Part shown: positions 26,706-35,871 of the stretch, piece after piece | Layout of the letters: each line of letters begins with the position of its first letter | Numbering within the stretch: position 1 is the first letter of the stretch | Assembly: GCF_018919175.1 (NCBI RefSeq) | Contig: NZ_JAHLQL010000005.1 | Span: forward strand, 124,001 to 188,000 | DNA from: Clostridium simiarum | GTDB lineage: Bacteria; Bacillota; Clostridia; Clostridiales; Clostridiaceae | Length of the DNA: 64,000 nt | Reading direction: 5' to 3' | Notes under the pieces: model-generated | Told to the model about the DNA's origin: nothing | Database searches by the model: none | The model's input: the letters and a program-made list of their open reading frames with translations, nothing else | Translations under genes and position numbers: made by a program

Positions 26706-27770
26706 TTAGATTATATGAACATTAAGTGGTGAAAAACTAATTTTAACCTTATCTCCTTCTTTAAATACCTCTCTACCTTGAGGATTATTATCTTGGATCT
26801 TAATTTCAGTACTCTTTGTCTTTACTGTGTAGTCTTGGTATGCTCCCATAAATGTTGATAAAACAACATCCACATCAAGCATTCCCTCTTTGCCTATACT
26901 AACAGCTTCTGGTCTTAGCACCACCTTACATAGTTCTCCATCTTTCTTTTCTCCACTATATGGAACCTTTATTTCATGTCCTTCTATCTCTATAGTAGCA
27001 TTATTATTTTTAACTTCTAATATTTTACCTTCTATAAAATTAGCTGTACCAATAAAGTCAGCAATAAATTCAGTCTTTGGTGTATAATATATCTCTTTTG
27101 GTGTTCCTACCTGTTCTATTATACCTTTATTCATTATTATAATCCTATCTGAAAGACTCATGGCTTCAGATTGATCGTGAGTTACATATATAGCTGTAAT
27201 ACCTACCTTTTTTTGAATTTTTCTGATTTCTGTCCTCATATAAACTCTAAGTTTTGCATCTAAATTTGATAAAGGTTCATCAAATAACAGTACTCCTGGT
27301 TCCATAACAAGTGCACGAGCTAAAGCAACTCTTTGTTGCTGTCCTCCTGATAGTTGATTAGGGTATCTATTCTCCATACCTGTTAATCCTACTAATTCTA
27401 TTATACTACTAACCTTATCTTTTATGGTCTCTTTATCCATCTTTTTTAATTTTAATCCATACGCTATATTATCATATATATTATAATGAGGAAATAGGGC
27501 ATAGCTTTGAAAAACCATAGAAGTATCTCTTTTATCTGGTGTAAGATTATTAATAAGGTCTCCTCCTAGATATATCTCTCCTGAAGTTGGTATTTCAAAT
27601 CCTGCCACCATCCTTAAAGTGGTAGTCTTTCCACAACCTGAAGGACCTAAAAGAGTGACAAACTCTCCAGCCTTTATGTCTACAGAAATATTATCTACAG
27701 CCTTAAATTCATTATTATTTCCTGCATATATTTTGGTTAAATTTTTTATATTAACTCCCTTACTTTTCAT
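26706..27770 (-). CDS. ABC transporter ATP-binding protein (FbpC/PotA type)
   Basis: ATPase subunit of a binding-protein-dependent importer. Motifs: Walker A GPSGCGKTT (~38-46), Q-loop FQSYALFPHY, signature LSGGQQQRVALARAL (~134-148), Walker B VLLFDEPLSNLDA, H-loop VTHDQSEA, then a C-terminal TOBE domain (~235-354) found in Fe3+, polyamine, maltose and phosphonate importers. I start at the ATG at 27770 because GGAGGT lies seven bases upstream; the ATG five codons earlier contains that site. Order is binding protein, fused permease, ATPase, MgtC-like. Specificity is set by the binding protein and not by this subunit. Confidence 0.9.
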   Translation of the reverse strand: MKSKGVNIKNLTKIYAGNNNEFKAVDNISVDIKAGEFVTLLGPSGCGKTTTLRMVAGFEIPTSGEIYLGGDLINNLTPDKRDTSMVFQSYALFPHYNIYDNIAYGLKLKKMDKETIKDKVSSIIELVGLTGMENRYPNQLSGGQQQRVALARALVMEPGVLLFDEPLSNLDAKLRVYMRTEIRKIQKKVGITAIYVTHDQSEAMSLSDRIIIMNKGIIEQVGTPKEIYYTPKTEFIADFIGTANFIEGKILEVKNNNATIEIEGHEIKVPYSGEKKDGELCKVVLRPEAVSIGKEGMLDVDVVLSTFMGAYQDYTVKTKSTEIKIQDNNPQGREVFKEGDKVKISFSPLNVHII

Positions 27771-27786
27771 CTTTACTACCTCCATA

Positions 27787-29475
27787 TTACATTTCTTCTC
27801 TACTTACGCCCATTTTGCTAAGTGCTAAATACATTAATGAAATAGCTATATATACTATAATTATCAGTATAGTTGAAAATGCAGATGCAACTCCAAATCT
27901 ACCACTATCTACCTGTGACAATATTTGAACAGTAAGTAATTTATATCTAGCTGATACAAGGAAAATAACGGCACTTACTGCGGTCATACTTCTTACAAAA
28001 GTGTATACAAGTCCACTGAAGAATGCAGATTTTATAAGAGGTAAAGTTATAGATGTAAATACTTTTCTTGTGTTTGCCCCCAAATCTGACGCAGCTTCTT
28101 CTATTGCAGGATCAATCTGTTGAAGGGCAGAAACTCCCGATCTTACTCCTACTGGAACACTTCTCATTATAAATGAGATAACAATAATTGCAGCAGTACC
28201 TGTTAATACTAAAGGTTTTGTATTATAAGCAGATACATAGCCTATACCTATTACTGTTCCTGGAACCGCCATAGCAAGAAGAGAAGTAAATTCTATAAAT
28301 CCTCTTCCGTAGAACTTTTTTCTTACAATAAGAAATGCTATTATCATTCCATATAATCCTGTTATGGGTGTAGCAATAGCTGCTAAATAGGTAGTATCTT
28401 TTAAAGCACTAGTTCCTAATTTAAATACATATCTAAAGTGATCTAATGTTAAAGAGTAATCTACTCCCATTACTTTGAAAAATCCTCCTAGAGGTATTAG
28501 AACATAAAAGGCTAATACAAATACTGTAACTAATAGACATATCATATCTATTGGCCATACTATATGCCCCTCTGTTATTAAATCTCTTTCTCTTGAAGCC
28601 TTTCCAGTTACAGTAACATAGGATTTCTTCTCTATCCAATACTTTTCTAATACAAATAATAGAATAGATATAGCAAGTAATATTACTGCTACAGCAGCTC
28701 CCCCTTGCATATCATAGTTTCCTATAGCTTGAAGATATATTTGAGTGGCTAAAGTTGAGTAGTTTCCCCCTATAACCATTGGGTTTGAAAAGTCTGCCAC
28801 TGTTTCTATAAAAGTTAAAAGAAAAGCATTAGCAAGACCTGGAGCCATAAGTGGCAATGTAACTGTTTTAAAAGTTTTCCATCTTGAAGCTCCCATATTT
28901 CTAGCAGCCTCTTCTAAGGATGGATCTATTCTTTTTAATAGTCCTGTCAAGAGAAGATAAGCTACCGGGAAGAAAGTCATAGTTTGAACCATAACCAACC
29001 CATGAAATCCATATATATTAGCATCCTGTATTCCAAATAACTTTCTTGTAATTAGTCCATACTGTCCAAATAACATTATAGCTGAAAGTGCTAAAACAAA
29101 AGGTGGTGATATTATTGGTAATAATGATACAACTTTAAATAGTTTTTTAAAATGAGTCCTAATATAAGAATCTGCATAAGCAAATATAAACCCTATTAGT
29201 GTAGATAAAAATCCTACTGTAACTCCTAATAACAAGGTATTTTTCAATGTTTTTTGAAATTCTAGGTTTTTAAGAGTAGTAAAATATGCACTTAAGGTAA
29301 ATCCTTCTTTGCCTATAAAACTCACTTTTAATACAGAAATTAATGGATAAATTATAAATATTGCTAAAGATAGTATAACAAAAATTATTGTCACTAAAAG
29401 CATAGGATCCCGCCATATTTTTTTCATATCATTAATATTATGATTTATGGAATTTCCATGTTTTTTTAATGCCAT
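27787..29475 (-). CDS. ABC transporter permease, two permease domains fused (FbpB-type)
   Basis: A 562-residue permease with about 12 membrane helices, equal to two BPD_transp_1 domains in one chain. Each half has the EAA loop that docks to the ATPase: EEAARNMGASRWKTFKTVTL (first half) and EEAASDLGANTRKVFTSITL (second half). This duplicated layout is typical of iron(III) (FbpB/AfuB) and 2-aminoethylphosphonate importers. The start follows GAGGAG. It ends 16 bases before the ATPase start. The substrate is probably ferric iron or an anion such as a phosphonate; this cannot be settled from the permease. Confidence 0.9.
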   Translation of the reverse strand: MALKKHGNSINHNINDMKKIWRDPMLLVTIIFVILSLAIFIIYPLISVLKVSFIGKEGFTLSAYFTTLKNLEFQKTLKNTLLLGVTVGFLSTLIGFIFAYADSYIRTHFKKLFKVVSLLPIISPPFVLALSAIMLFGQYGLITRKLFGIQDANIYGFHGLVMVQTMTFFPVAYLLLTGLLKRIDPSLEEAARNMGASRWKTFKTVTLPLMAPGLANAFLLTFIETVADFSNPMVIGGNYSTLATQIYLQAIGNYDMQGGAAVAVILLAISILLFVLEKYWIEKKSYVTVTGKASRERDLITEGHIVWPIDMICLLVTVFVLAFYVLIPLGGFFKVMGVDYSLTLDHFRYVFKLGTSALKDTTYLAAIATPITGLYGMIIAFLIVRKKFYGRGFIEFTSLLAMAVPGTVIGIGYVSAYNTKPLVLTGTAAIIVISFIMRSVPVGVRSGVSALQQIDPAIEEAASDLGANTRKVFTSITLPLIKSAFFSGLVYTFVRSMTAVSAVIFLVSARYKLLTVQILSQVDSGRFGVASAFSTILIIIVYIAISLMYLALSKMGVSREEM

Positions 29476-29564
29476 TTCTATTGCTCCTCCTCATTTTAAT
29501 TTATTGAGCAAAATATTCTACATAAAGGTAAAATTTTTATACAACAGTTCTTTAATATAAATCA

Positions 29565-29584
29565 GAGACCAGGTATCTGGTCTC
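29565..29584 (-). terminator. Hairpin between the binding-protein and permease genes
   Basis: An 8-bp GC-rich stem (29565-29572 with 29577-29584), loop GTAT, with only a weak T tract. It is more likely a partial terminator or mRNA-stabilising end that keeps the binding protein in excess over the permease. Confidence 0.5.
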
Positions 29585-29608
29585 CTCTTAAAAGCATTTA
29601 TCCTATAA

Positions 29609-30637
29609 TTATTTGATAGCCTTACTCCATTTTTCAACTACAGCACTTCTATTTTTACCTGCCCAATCAAGATTGTAATCTATAAGTTTTGTATCCTTTA
29701 ACTCCTCTACTTGTTTTGGAGGTTGAGCACTTGGATTAGTTAAAAATTGATAAGAACCAACTGATTGTCCAAGTTCTTGTGCTTTCTTAGTTAAGCACCA
29801 ATCAATAAACATTTTAGCTGCTTCTGCATCTGGAGCTCCTTTTATCATTCCTACTGCACCTATTTCATATCCTGTTCCTTCTATAGGTGTACTCATAACT
29901 AAGTCTTTCATACCTTCTTCCCTATATTTGATTCCATCATGTAGGAAACTTACTCCTACCATAACTTCACCTTGCCCTGCCATTCTTGCAGGTGCAGTCC
30001 CTGATTTTTCATAGGATTTTACTTGACTATTAAGTTGTTTCATATATTCTAAACCTTTTTCTTCACCCATAAGTTGAATAACTGTAGCTAAAGCTGTATA
30101 AGCTGTTCCTGAAGACCCTGGATTAGATATGGAAATTTGCCCTTTAAATTCAGGTTTTAATAAGTCATCCCAAGACTTTGGAACTTCAGCACCCTTTTCT
30201 TTTAACAATTTTCCATTAGAAACAAATCCTAAATATCCTACATATATACCTGTCCAAGCTCCATCCTTATCTTTATACTTATCTGGTATATCCTTTGCAT
30301 TAGGTGAAGCATATTTTTCTAATAAACCCTCTTCATCAGCTTGAACGAATCCATCTGCTGGGCCACCAAACCAAATAGAAGCCTTTGGGTTTTCCTTTTC
30401 TGCTCTTATTCTTCCTAGTATTTCTCCTGAACTCATTCTAACAGCCTCTGTTTTTACTCCAGTTTCTTTTTCGAACTCTGACATAGCTTTAATCATATGA
30501 TCTTCCATAAGTCCTGAGTATATAGTTAATTTAAGATCTTTCTTCTTTGAATCTCCTTGTTTTTTACCACAACCTGCAAAAACTCCAACAGACATTATTA
30601 CTCCCAATGTTAAAGCTATTAGTCTCTTTTTATTCAC
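29609..30637 (-). CDS. ABC transporter substrate-binding lipoprotein (FbpA/AfuA-like)
   Basis: A 342-residue extracellular binding protein anchored as a lipoprotein: signal helix 6-20, lipobox VFAGC with Cys23. The mature part is of the Fe3+/AEP-binding type (LTIYSGLMEDHMIKAMSEFE, IWFGGPADGFVQADEEGLLE, NPGSSGTAYTALATVIQLMG). The adjacent tyrosine pair used by Haemophilus FbpA to hold iron is not evident in the matching region (SFLHDGIKY), so the ligand may be a chelate or another compound. The start is GTG at 30637 after AAGGAGG. A -10-like TATAAT (30696-30701, minus strand) lies 60 bases upstream, without a good -35. Confidence 0.88.
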   Translation of the reverse strand: MNKKRLIALTLGVIMSVGVFAGCGKKQGDSKKKDLKLTIYSGLMEDHMIKAMSEFEKETGVKTEAVRMSSGEILGRIRAEKENPKASIWFGGPADGFVQADEEGLLEKYASPNAKDIPDKYKDKDGAWTGIYVGYLGFVSNGKLLKEKGAEVPKSWDDLLKPEFKGQISISNPGSSGTAYTALATVIQLMGEEKGLEYMKQLNSQVKSYEKSGTAPARMAGQGEVMVGVSFLHDGIKYREEGMKDLVMSTPIEGTGYEIGAVGMIKGAPDAEAAKMFIDWCLTKKAQELGQSVGSYQFLTNPSAQPPKQVEELKDTKLIDYNLDWAGKNRSAVVEKWSKAIK

Positions 30638-30804
30638 AATTTGTTCCTCCTTATTTTATAAAATAATTTCATCTAGTCTCAATGTATATGTTTTCATTAT
30701 AGACTGTATTTGTAATTATTAATAAATAATGAACAAAATATTAAACATAAAAGTAAATAAATTTAACATTGGTTTTGAATAGTCAGTAAATACAACACAA
30801 AAAT

Positions 30805-30841
30805 AAAGAACTTTAAAATAATAGTTATTTTAAAGTTCTTT
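30805..30841 (-). terminator. Terminator of the 111-aa hypothetical gene
   Basis: A perfect 17-bp stem (30805-30821 with 30825-30841), 3-base loop, then five T on the minus strand. Confidence 0.9.
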
Positions 30842-30870
30842 CAAATCTTATATTTAAGGTTACTATTTAA

Positions 30871-31206
30871 TTATTTTTCAGATTTTTTACCTGAATTCTT
30901 TATTACGGTTATATTTATTATTTCATTTTGAAAAGCTTTAAGCAAAGCCTTCTCTAAAACCTTTTCTTTATCAAAGTTTGCTACATCCTTGCAGACAGCA
31001 AACACCTTGTTTAATTCACCATATACATTTCTATAGGTTAACGTAACATTAGGTTTATCATACTCAACATCCACAATTTTTAGTCCCCAAGATATTTGTG
31101 CGAATTCTCCATCAATTTGCAACTTGGTCATTTCTTTTAGCCTATCCCCTTCTTCGTTTGGGTTTTCAATTATTAATAATTCATCTCCTACTTTGTACTT
31201 ACTCAT
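30871..31206 (-). CDS. Hypothetical protein (111 aa)
   Basis: I do not recognise this family. The protein is soluble, with a beta-rich first 75 residues (YKVGDELLIIENPNEEGD, then VDVEYDKPNVTLTYRNVYGE), which suggests an SH3-like or small barrel domain, followed by a helix (~80-98) and a lysine/serine tail. One cysteine is present. The ATG is preceded by AAGGAGATGAGG. It is monocistronic with a strong terminator. Proteins of this look occur both in phages and in host genomes; nothing nearby suggests a prophage. Confidence 0.6.
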   Translation of the reverse strand: MSKYKVGDELLIIENPNEEGDRLKEMTKLQIDGEFAQISWGLKIVDVEYDKPNVTLTYRNVYGELNKVFAVCKDVANFDKEKVLEKALLKAFQNEIINITVIKNSGKKSEK

Positions 31207-31465
31207 GACCTCATCTCCTTTTTAAATATTATAAATATAATTTAATTTTAACATAATTCATTTAAATATACTATTATGTGAAAATTCTATATAATAATGT
31301 ATGCACTCTAGCATTTTTAATAAGCTATTAATTTTATTCATATTAACAGCTTGTTATCTTTTTATAGTAATATAAAAATTCTTTTTAATTTTATGTTATA
31401 ATCTCCTTATGGTAAAATAATATAGTGTTAACGCTATATGATATAAAGGAGAGTATACTCATATA

Positions 31466-32371
31466 ATGTTCGGATACGTAACTCCATGTAGAATGGAACT
31501 TAAAATAAAAGACTTCGAAAAATTTAAAGCCTATTACTGCGGTGTATGCAAATCCATAAAAGATAACTATGGCAACATTCCAAGAGCCTCATTAAATTAT
31601 GATATGACTTTTTTAGCTATATTAATTGATTCTCTTGAAACTAATCCTTTAGATGTAAAGCTTCATCGTTGTGCTGTACACCCATTAAAGAAAAGACTTT
31701 ATATAGCTAATAACAATGCAGTATCCTATGCCTCAAAAATGAACATAAATCTTGCTCATTACAAATTTCTAGATGACTTAAATGATGAAAAATCCTTAAA
31801 ATTTAGTCTATTATATAGAATTTCACGCATATATGTAAATAAAGATTCTTCAGATTTAAATAATATGAAACAGTTAATAAAAGACTCTTTAGATAAGCTA
31901 TCAAATCAAGAAAAAGACCCCAAAGAAAAAAATATAGATAGCCTAAGTGATAGCTTTGCGCACCTTACAGCATGTATACTGTCAGAGTATAAATTCAAAG
32001 ATGAAAGCTTTAAACAAGATCTTTATTGGCTTGGTTATAATCTAGGAAAATGGATATACATAATAGATGCTATGGATGATCTAGAGGAAGATATGAAGAA
32101 AAATAGATTTAACGCCATAAATCATTGCTTTAATGAGCAAAATATGACATATAAAGCGTTATATGACTTAATAAAAAATAGAGTTGAGTTTATATTGATT
32201 TCTTGTGGCTCTCAATGTTTAGATTATTTTCATAAACTTCCCCTTAATAGAAATCATGAACTACTAGAAAATATACTTAAATATGGTCTAATGGAAAAAA
32301 TGGATATGATTTTTAATCCTGAACAATATAAGAAAAACAATATCTATAAGGATCTACAAAAAGGAGTGTAA
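31466..32371 (+). CDS. DUF5685-family protein
   Basis: A 301-residue soluble protein beginning [20 protein letters not shown], the start typical of DUF5685. It has a conserved YYCGVCKSI (Cys26 and Cys29 region) plus HRCAVHP (~72-78), which together could bind zinc, and a helical body ([20 protein letters not shown] near 190-210) that recalls the all-alpha fold of isoprenoid-type enzymes, including an Asp-rich DAMDDLEED. No function is established. It is followed after four bases by a J-domain gene and then a membrane protein, a conserved-looking trio. The ribosome site AAGGAG is 14 bases from the ATG, longer than usual. A near-palindrome (31420-31439) precedes it. Confidence 0.75.
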   Translation: MFGYVTPCRMELKIKDFEKFKAYYCGVCKSIKDNYGNIPRASLNYDMTFLAILIDSLETNPLDVKLHRCAVHPLKKRLYIANNNAVSYASKMNINLAHYKFLDDLNDEKSLKFSLLYRISRIYVNKDSSDLNNMKQLIKDSLDKLSNQEKDPKEKNIDSLSDSFAHLTACILSEYKFKDESFKQDLYWLGYNLGKWIYIIDAMDDLEEDMKKNRFNAINHCFNEQNMTYKALYDLIKNRVEFILISCGSQCLDYFHKLPLNRNHELLENILKYGLMEKMDMIFNPEQYKKNNIYKDLQKGV

Positions 32372-32375
32372 TAAG

Positions 32376-33008
32376 ATGAAAAATCCATATGAAATACTTG
32401 GAATCAAAGAAGGTTCCAGCGAAGAAGAAATAAAAAAAGCTTATAGAGAACTAGCTAAACAATATCATCCTGATCAATATGGAGATAATCCTTTAAGAAG
32501 TTTAGCTGAAGATAAAATGAGAGAAATAAATGAAGCTTATGATTATCTTATAAAAAATGTAAAAAATACTAGTTCAAATCAAAATCATTATAACAGGGAA
32601 AGCTATAATAATCAAAACTATAACAGTGAAAGTTATGGTTCTGAATATCCTAATTTTAACGAAATAAGAATGGATATACAAAGAGGGGATATAATATCTG
32701 CGGAAAGAAAATTAAACAATGTTAAAGTAAGAGATGCAGAGTGGAATTATCTTATGGGACTTACACATTTAAAAAAGGGTTGGAATGATAGTGGTTATAA
32801 TTATATAGTAAATGCCTGTAGATTATCCCCTAACAATCAAGAGTATAGACATACTTTGAATATGATAAATCAAAGGAATACCCATTATAGAAATTCCTAC
32901 TATGGTGGCGGTAGAAGAGATGATAGCTTTTGCGAGATTTGCCTTAAGCTTTGGTGCTTAGACAGTATCTGCGAATGTTTTGGTGGGGACATAATTCCTT
33001 GTTGTTAA
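32376..33008 (+). CDS. J-domain (DnaJ-like) co-chaperone
   Basis: A 210-residue protein with an N-terminal J-domain (residues 1-65; [20 protein letters not shown], then the HPD tripeptide in [10 protein letters not shown]), needed to stimulate DnaK. An Asn/Tyr/Ser-rich linker follows (~70-95), then a TPR-like helical segment (~95-165) and a cysteine-rich tail ([19 protein letters not shown] and final PCC, seven cysteines). It lacks the zinc-finger and C-terminal domains of true DnaJ, so it probably delivers a specific client to DnaK. It lies four bases after the DUF5685 gene, which is a likely partner. Confidence 0.85.
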   Translation: MKNPYEILGIKEGSSEEEIKKAYRELAKQYHPDQYGDNPLRSLAEDKMREINEAYDYLIKNVKNTSSNQNHYNRESYNNQNYNSESYGSEYPNFNEIRMDIQRGDIISAERKLNNVKVRDAEWNYLMGLTHLKKGWNDSGYNYIVNACRLSPNNQEYRHTLNMINQRNTHYRNSYYGGGRRDDSFCEICLKLWCLDSICECFGGDIIPCC

Positions 33009-33038
33009 ACCTTATATAAACTAATAGGGAGGATAAGA

Positions 33039-33539
33039 ATGAATAAGAGTAAAAACCTTGCTAAAAGTGGAATATTAACTGCTTTAACCCTTATAATATT
33101 ATATATTGCAAATATAGCCCCTACTAGCAAACTCACACTATTAACTTTGGCATCTGCCATAATTCCTCTTGGAATCTTATCCATCAACGTAAGGTACGCT
33201 TTAGGAATATATTTAGCCTCATCCATACTTTCCTTAATATTAGGATTAAAAGGAGTCTCTATAACCTATATACTATTTTTTGGAATATACGGATTCATAA
33301 AGTACTATATAGAGAATTTAAGAAAAGCGCCCTTAGAAATATTAGTAAAACTCACTTTTTTTAATATTTCTCTCTTTATAAATGTATATGTTTTTAAGTT
33401 TATATTTACCTCCATTCCATATATAGACTTACCTTATGCACTAATAATTATAATCATTGAAATCTCTTTTATAATCTTTGATTATGCCCTTACATTGATT
33501 ATAATTTTTATGGATAAATATATACATAGGCTAAAATAA
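33039..33539 (+). CDS. Small integral membrane protein, third gene of the DUF5685 operon
   Basis: A 166-residue hydrophobic protein with five or six membrane helices (ALTLIILYIANIAPTSKLTL, then IPLGILSINVRYALGIYLAS), with a fold outline similar to ECF transporter S components. I cannot assign a ligand. The ATG follows AGGGAGGA and the gene starts 30 bases after the J-domain gene, so it shares that operon. It is followed by a large bidirectional hairpin. Confidence 0.65.
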   Translation: MNKSKNLAKSGILTALTLIILYIANIAPTSKLTLLTLASAIIPLGILSINVRYALGIYLASSILSLILGLKGVSITYILFFGIYGFIKYYIENLRKAPLEILVKLTFFNISLFINVYVFKFIFTSIPYIDLPYALIIIIIEISFIIFDYALTLIIIFMDKYIHRLK

Positions 33540-33565
33540 TTATAGATAGAATAATTATAATTTAT

Positions 33566-33641
33566 AAAGGTTATGTCTTAATATATTGATATAAAATACC
33601 TAAGATAGGTTTCATATCAATATATTTTAAAACATAACCTT
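33566..33641. terminator. Long imperfect hairpin between convergent genes
   Basis: Outer arms (33566-33592 region with 33614-33641) pair imperfectly over ~25 bp, with an inner short stem ACCT/AGGT. T runs flank both sides, so it can end transcription from both directions. Confidence 0.75.
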
Positions 33642-33650
33642 TTACACTTT

Positions 33651-34799
33651 TTATATATCTATAGCTGAATTTAAGTCTTCTATTATTTCCTTACCTTCAT
33701 CATCTCTTATTTCTATATCTCCAATGGAAGGTTTTTCATCCATACTTATCATGAGATATCTCTTCCCATCATCTCCTATGTTTTGCTTAATCTTATTCAG
33801 AGCTGAAGGACTTATATTTATGGTTAAATATTCATTTTCTATCTTTAAGGATTTTGATTTAATATCTGGAAGTATACTATTTATATTAAAAGAGTAGTCC
33901 TCACTTGGTAGCAAGTTCTTTCCCATATTAATTAACTCTTCTTCTCCTAGATTGCTTTCCTCTTCTATAAAAGGTAATATGTCCCTTATAGTTAAAGCTT
34001 CCTCTCCGTTTTCCTTTTGTTCATCTATAAATTCATATAAATTCTTCAAAGTAGATATTTTTAGTCCTTCCTTTGCAGAAAACTTTATTATATTTAAAAA
34101 ATTCTCTTTATCTTCTGATAAAGTAGATTTAGCTTCACAGTTTAATACCCACTTTATAAAAGATTCATCTAAGGCTTTCATCTTTCCATTATAATATAGT
34201 ATTCTATCTAGATTATCTCCATCTACCTCTAATAAAGGATAAAGAAAACCTTGTATAGGTGAATTTAAGTCTACAATAACATCTAAATTTGAACTTTCTT
34301 TAAAAGTTTTGCTGCTATGATCAAATTTTAGTGACTTCTTAGGTGGCACTACTCTATTTATAGAGACTATAATGAAATTTGGATTTTCATCTAAAGAAGA
34401 ATTTTTATCTATAGTATATTTACCTTTTAATATATTTATAGTTATATCAGTTTCATATATACAATTTTCATATATCTTCTTTATAAGACTTTCCATATTT
34501 TCTTCATTTATATCTTCATTGAGTATATCTAATAATACATTTTGAGTACTTAACTCCTGTCCTTGAACAAAATCTAATTGAAAAATCTTTTCATCAATAT
34601 TACCTGTAAGTATCTTTTTAAAATTATTTATATATAGTTTTTCTACTTCTTCTTCTAATGTATTAAAGTGTTTTTTCTCACTATATATAACTTTTCCAGT
34701 ATCTTTTTTTACATAGCAACTGTAGATCTCTTCTAATTGAAGAAGTTTTCCATTAGAACTTATATTTTTCTTTATGCTCGCTATCTGCTTTTTATCCAT
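33651..34799 (-). CDS. DUF4317-family protein
   Basis: A 382-residue acidic, soluble protein of the clostridial DUF4317 family (MDKKQIASIKKNISSNGKLL start; SFNINSILPDIKSKSLKIEN; LMISMDEKPSIGDIEIRDDE). No catalytic motif or membrane segment is visible. The ATG follows TAGGAGTG. It is transcribed toward the DUF5685 operon and separated from the thioredoxin-like gene by 53 bases; the two may be co-transcribed. Function unknown. Confidence 0.75.
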   Translation of the reverse strand: MDKKQIASIKKNISSNGKLLQLEEIYSCYVKKDTGKVIYSEKKHFNTLEEEVEKLYINNFKKILTGNIDEKIFQLDFVQGQELSTQNVLLDILNEDINEENMESLIKKIYENCIYETDITINILKGKYTIDKNSSLDENPNFIIVSINRVVPPKKSLKFDHSSKTFKESSNLDVIVDLNSPIQGFLYPLLEVDGDNLDRILYYNGKMKALDESFIKWVLNCEAKSTLSEDKENFLNIIKFSAKEGLKISTLKNLYEFIDEQKENGEEALTIRDILPFIEEESNLGEEELINMGKNLLPSEDYSFNINSILPDIKSKSLKIENEYLTINISPSALNKIKQNIGDDGKRYLMISMDEKPSIGDIEIRDDEGKEIIEDLNSAIDI

Positions 34800-34852
34800 A
34801 TAGGCACTCCTAAAATATTAATTTAATAGTATTTTTTAAGCTTTTTTTAAAG

Positions 34853-35332
34853 TTAAGAAAATATAATATTTAAAAAATCTTTTTCTATAAGATTATTATA
34901 TTTTCCTTCTCTATACTCTCTAACAAATTGTTGTTTTTCATCCATCTTTGCTAAAGCTATCTTTTCTTTTAAAGATTCTGGAAACTCTACAAAAACCCCT
35001 AAAGGATTCATATTTTCATCAAAAAACATAAAGGTAGGAATTCTTGCTTCACCTAAATTCTCTTCTAAAAAACTTTCGTTCCCTTCTCTAGGAAGCATCT
35101 TTATCTTTATATTAGAGTTTATTTCTTGAAATCTTTTTAGTATAGGAAGAGATACAGTACAATCTGGGCAAAAACCTTCGCTAAATACTATAGCATTAAT
35201 TTTTCTATCTAACCCCTTCAGTGTATCCTTAGTATCTTCTGCTATAAATGTTTTTTCATATACAGCTTTATGATCTTCTGTAAGTTTATCCATATATTCT
35301 TCATAGCTTAATGCTAAATCTAAATTTATCAA
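34853..35332 (-). CDS. Thioredoxin-family protein (CPDC active site)
   Basis: A 159-residue cytoplasmic protein with a thioredoxin fold and redox motif FSEGFCPDCTV (Cys55, Cys58), a cis-Pro region in ARIPTFMFFDENMNPLGVF and an N-terminal helical extension of ~40 residues. The CPDC pair occurs in thioredoxin-like proteins that reduce particular partners. The start is TTG at 35332 after GGAGG at eight bases. It is 540 bases from the perR gene, which reads the other way, so a link to peroxide defence is possible but not shown. Confidence 0.82.
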   Translation of the reverse strand: MINLDLALSYEEYMDKLTEDHKAVYEKTFIAEDTKDTLKGLDRKINAIVFSEGFCPDCTVSLPILKRFQEINSNIKIKMLPREGNESFLEENLGEARIPTFMFFDENMNPLGVFVEFPESLKEKIALAKMDEKQQFVREYREGKYNNLIEKDFLNIIFS

Positions 35333-35420
35333 ATTTAAAACCTCCTTATTATAATATTTATATAATATATAATTCTAATAAAAACTAAAAAAACCTTCTT
35401 TAAAGAATGTAAGTAATAAA

Positions 35421-35451
35421 AAAAGTCCTCTTTATAAAAAAGAAGACTTAA
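35421..35451. terminator. Hairpin in the thioredoxin-perR gap
   Basis: Arms 35423-35432 and 35440-35449 pair with one mismatch (AAGTCCTCTT / AAGAAGACTT), flanked by an A run. It lies upstream, not downstream, of both neighbouring genes, so what it terminates is unclear. Confidence 0.4.
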
Positions 35452-35516
35452 ATTAATTCTATTTTAATATTAGAAATCTTATTTTAGATATATTAATATT
35501 AATGCTTTATAAAAAT

Positions 35517-35539
35517 AAAGAACAGAAATTCTGTTCTTT
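35517..35539. terminator. Perfect 11-bp inverted repeat in the thioredoxin-perR gap
   Basis: AAAGAACAGAA (35517-35527) and TTCTGTTCTTT (35529-35539) are exact reverse complements with one base between. As an RNA hairpin it ends in a T run in both directions; it may instead be a DNA-binding site. Confidence 0.4.
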
Positions 35540-35812
35540 AAAATAAATAAAATGAACATGGACGAAAATTGTTAATTTCTTAACAGCCTTTAATTCAATT
35601 TTATCAGATTTTTTTATAATTACAAGAGTTTTTTATAATTTCACCATAAAAATTTATTTTTTTAAAGGTTTATATTGGTTAATAAATTAACAGCCCTTAA
35701 AATCAACTATGCTTTATTATGATTTAGTGCTATAATTACAATGGTGATTTACACAATTTGATATATTAATACACATTATTATAAATAAATATTCTATATT
35801 TGTAAATAGATT

Positions 35813-35841
35813 TTGACTTGTAATAATTTTTATTATATAAT
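35813..35841 (+). promoter_or_regulatory. perR promoter with palindromic operator in the spacer
   Basis: TTGACT (35813-35818), 17-base spacer, TATAAT (35836-35841). The palindrome TAATAATTTTTATTA (35821-35835) fills the spacer and resembles the PerR box TTATAATnATTATAA, as expected for autoregulation. Confidence 0.6.
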
Positions 35842-35871
35842 ATAATTGATTAATAGTAAGGATGGTGCAAC

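Larger units (their letters stand above)
35333..35871. other. 539-bp intergenic region between thioredoxin-like gene and perR
   Basis: No coding region is seen here. It holds the leader of the leftward thioredoxin-like gene, two hairpins (35421-35451 and 35517-35539) and the perR promoter at the right end. The middle (35560-35800) is plain AT-rich DNA; I see no RNA gene in it, though a small RNA between the hairpins and perR cannot be excluded. Confidence 0.5.
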
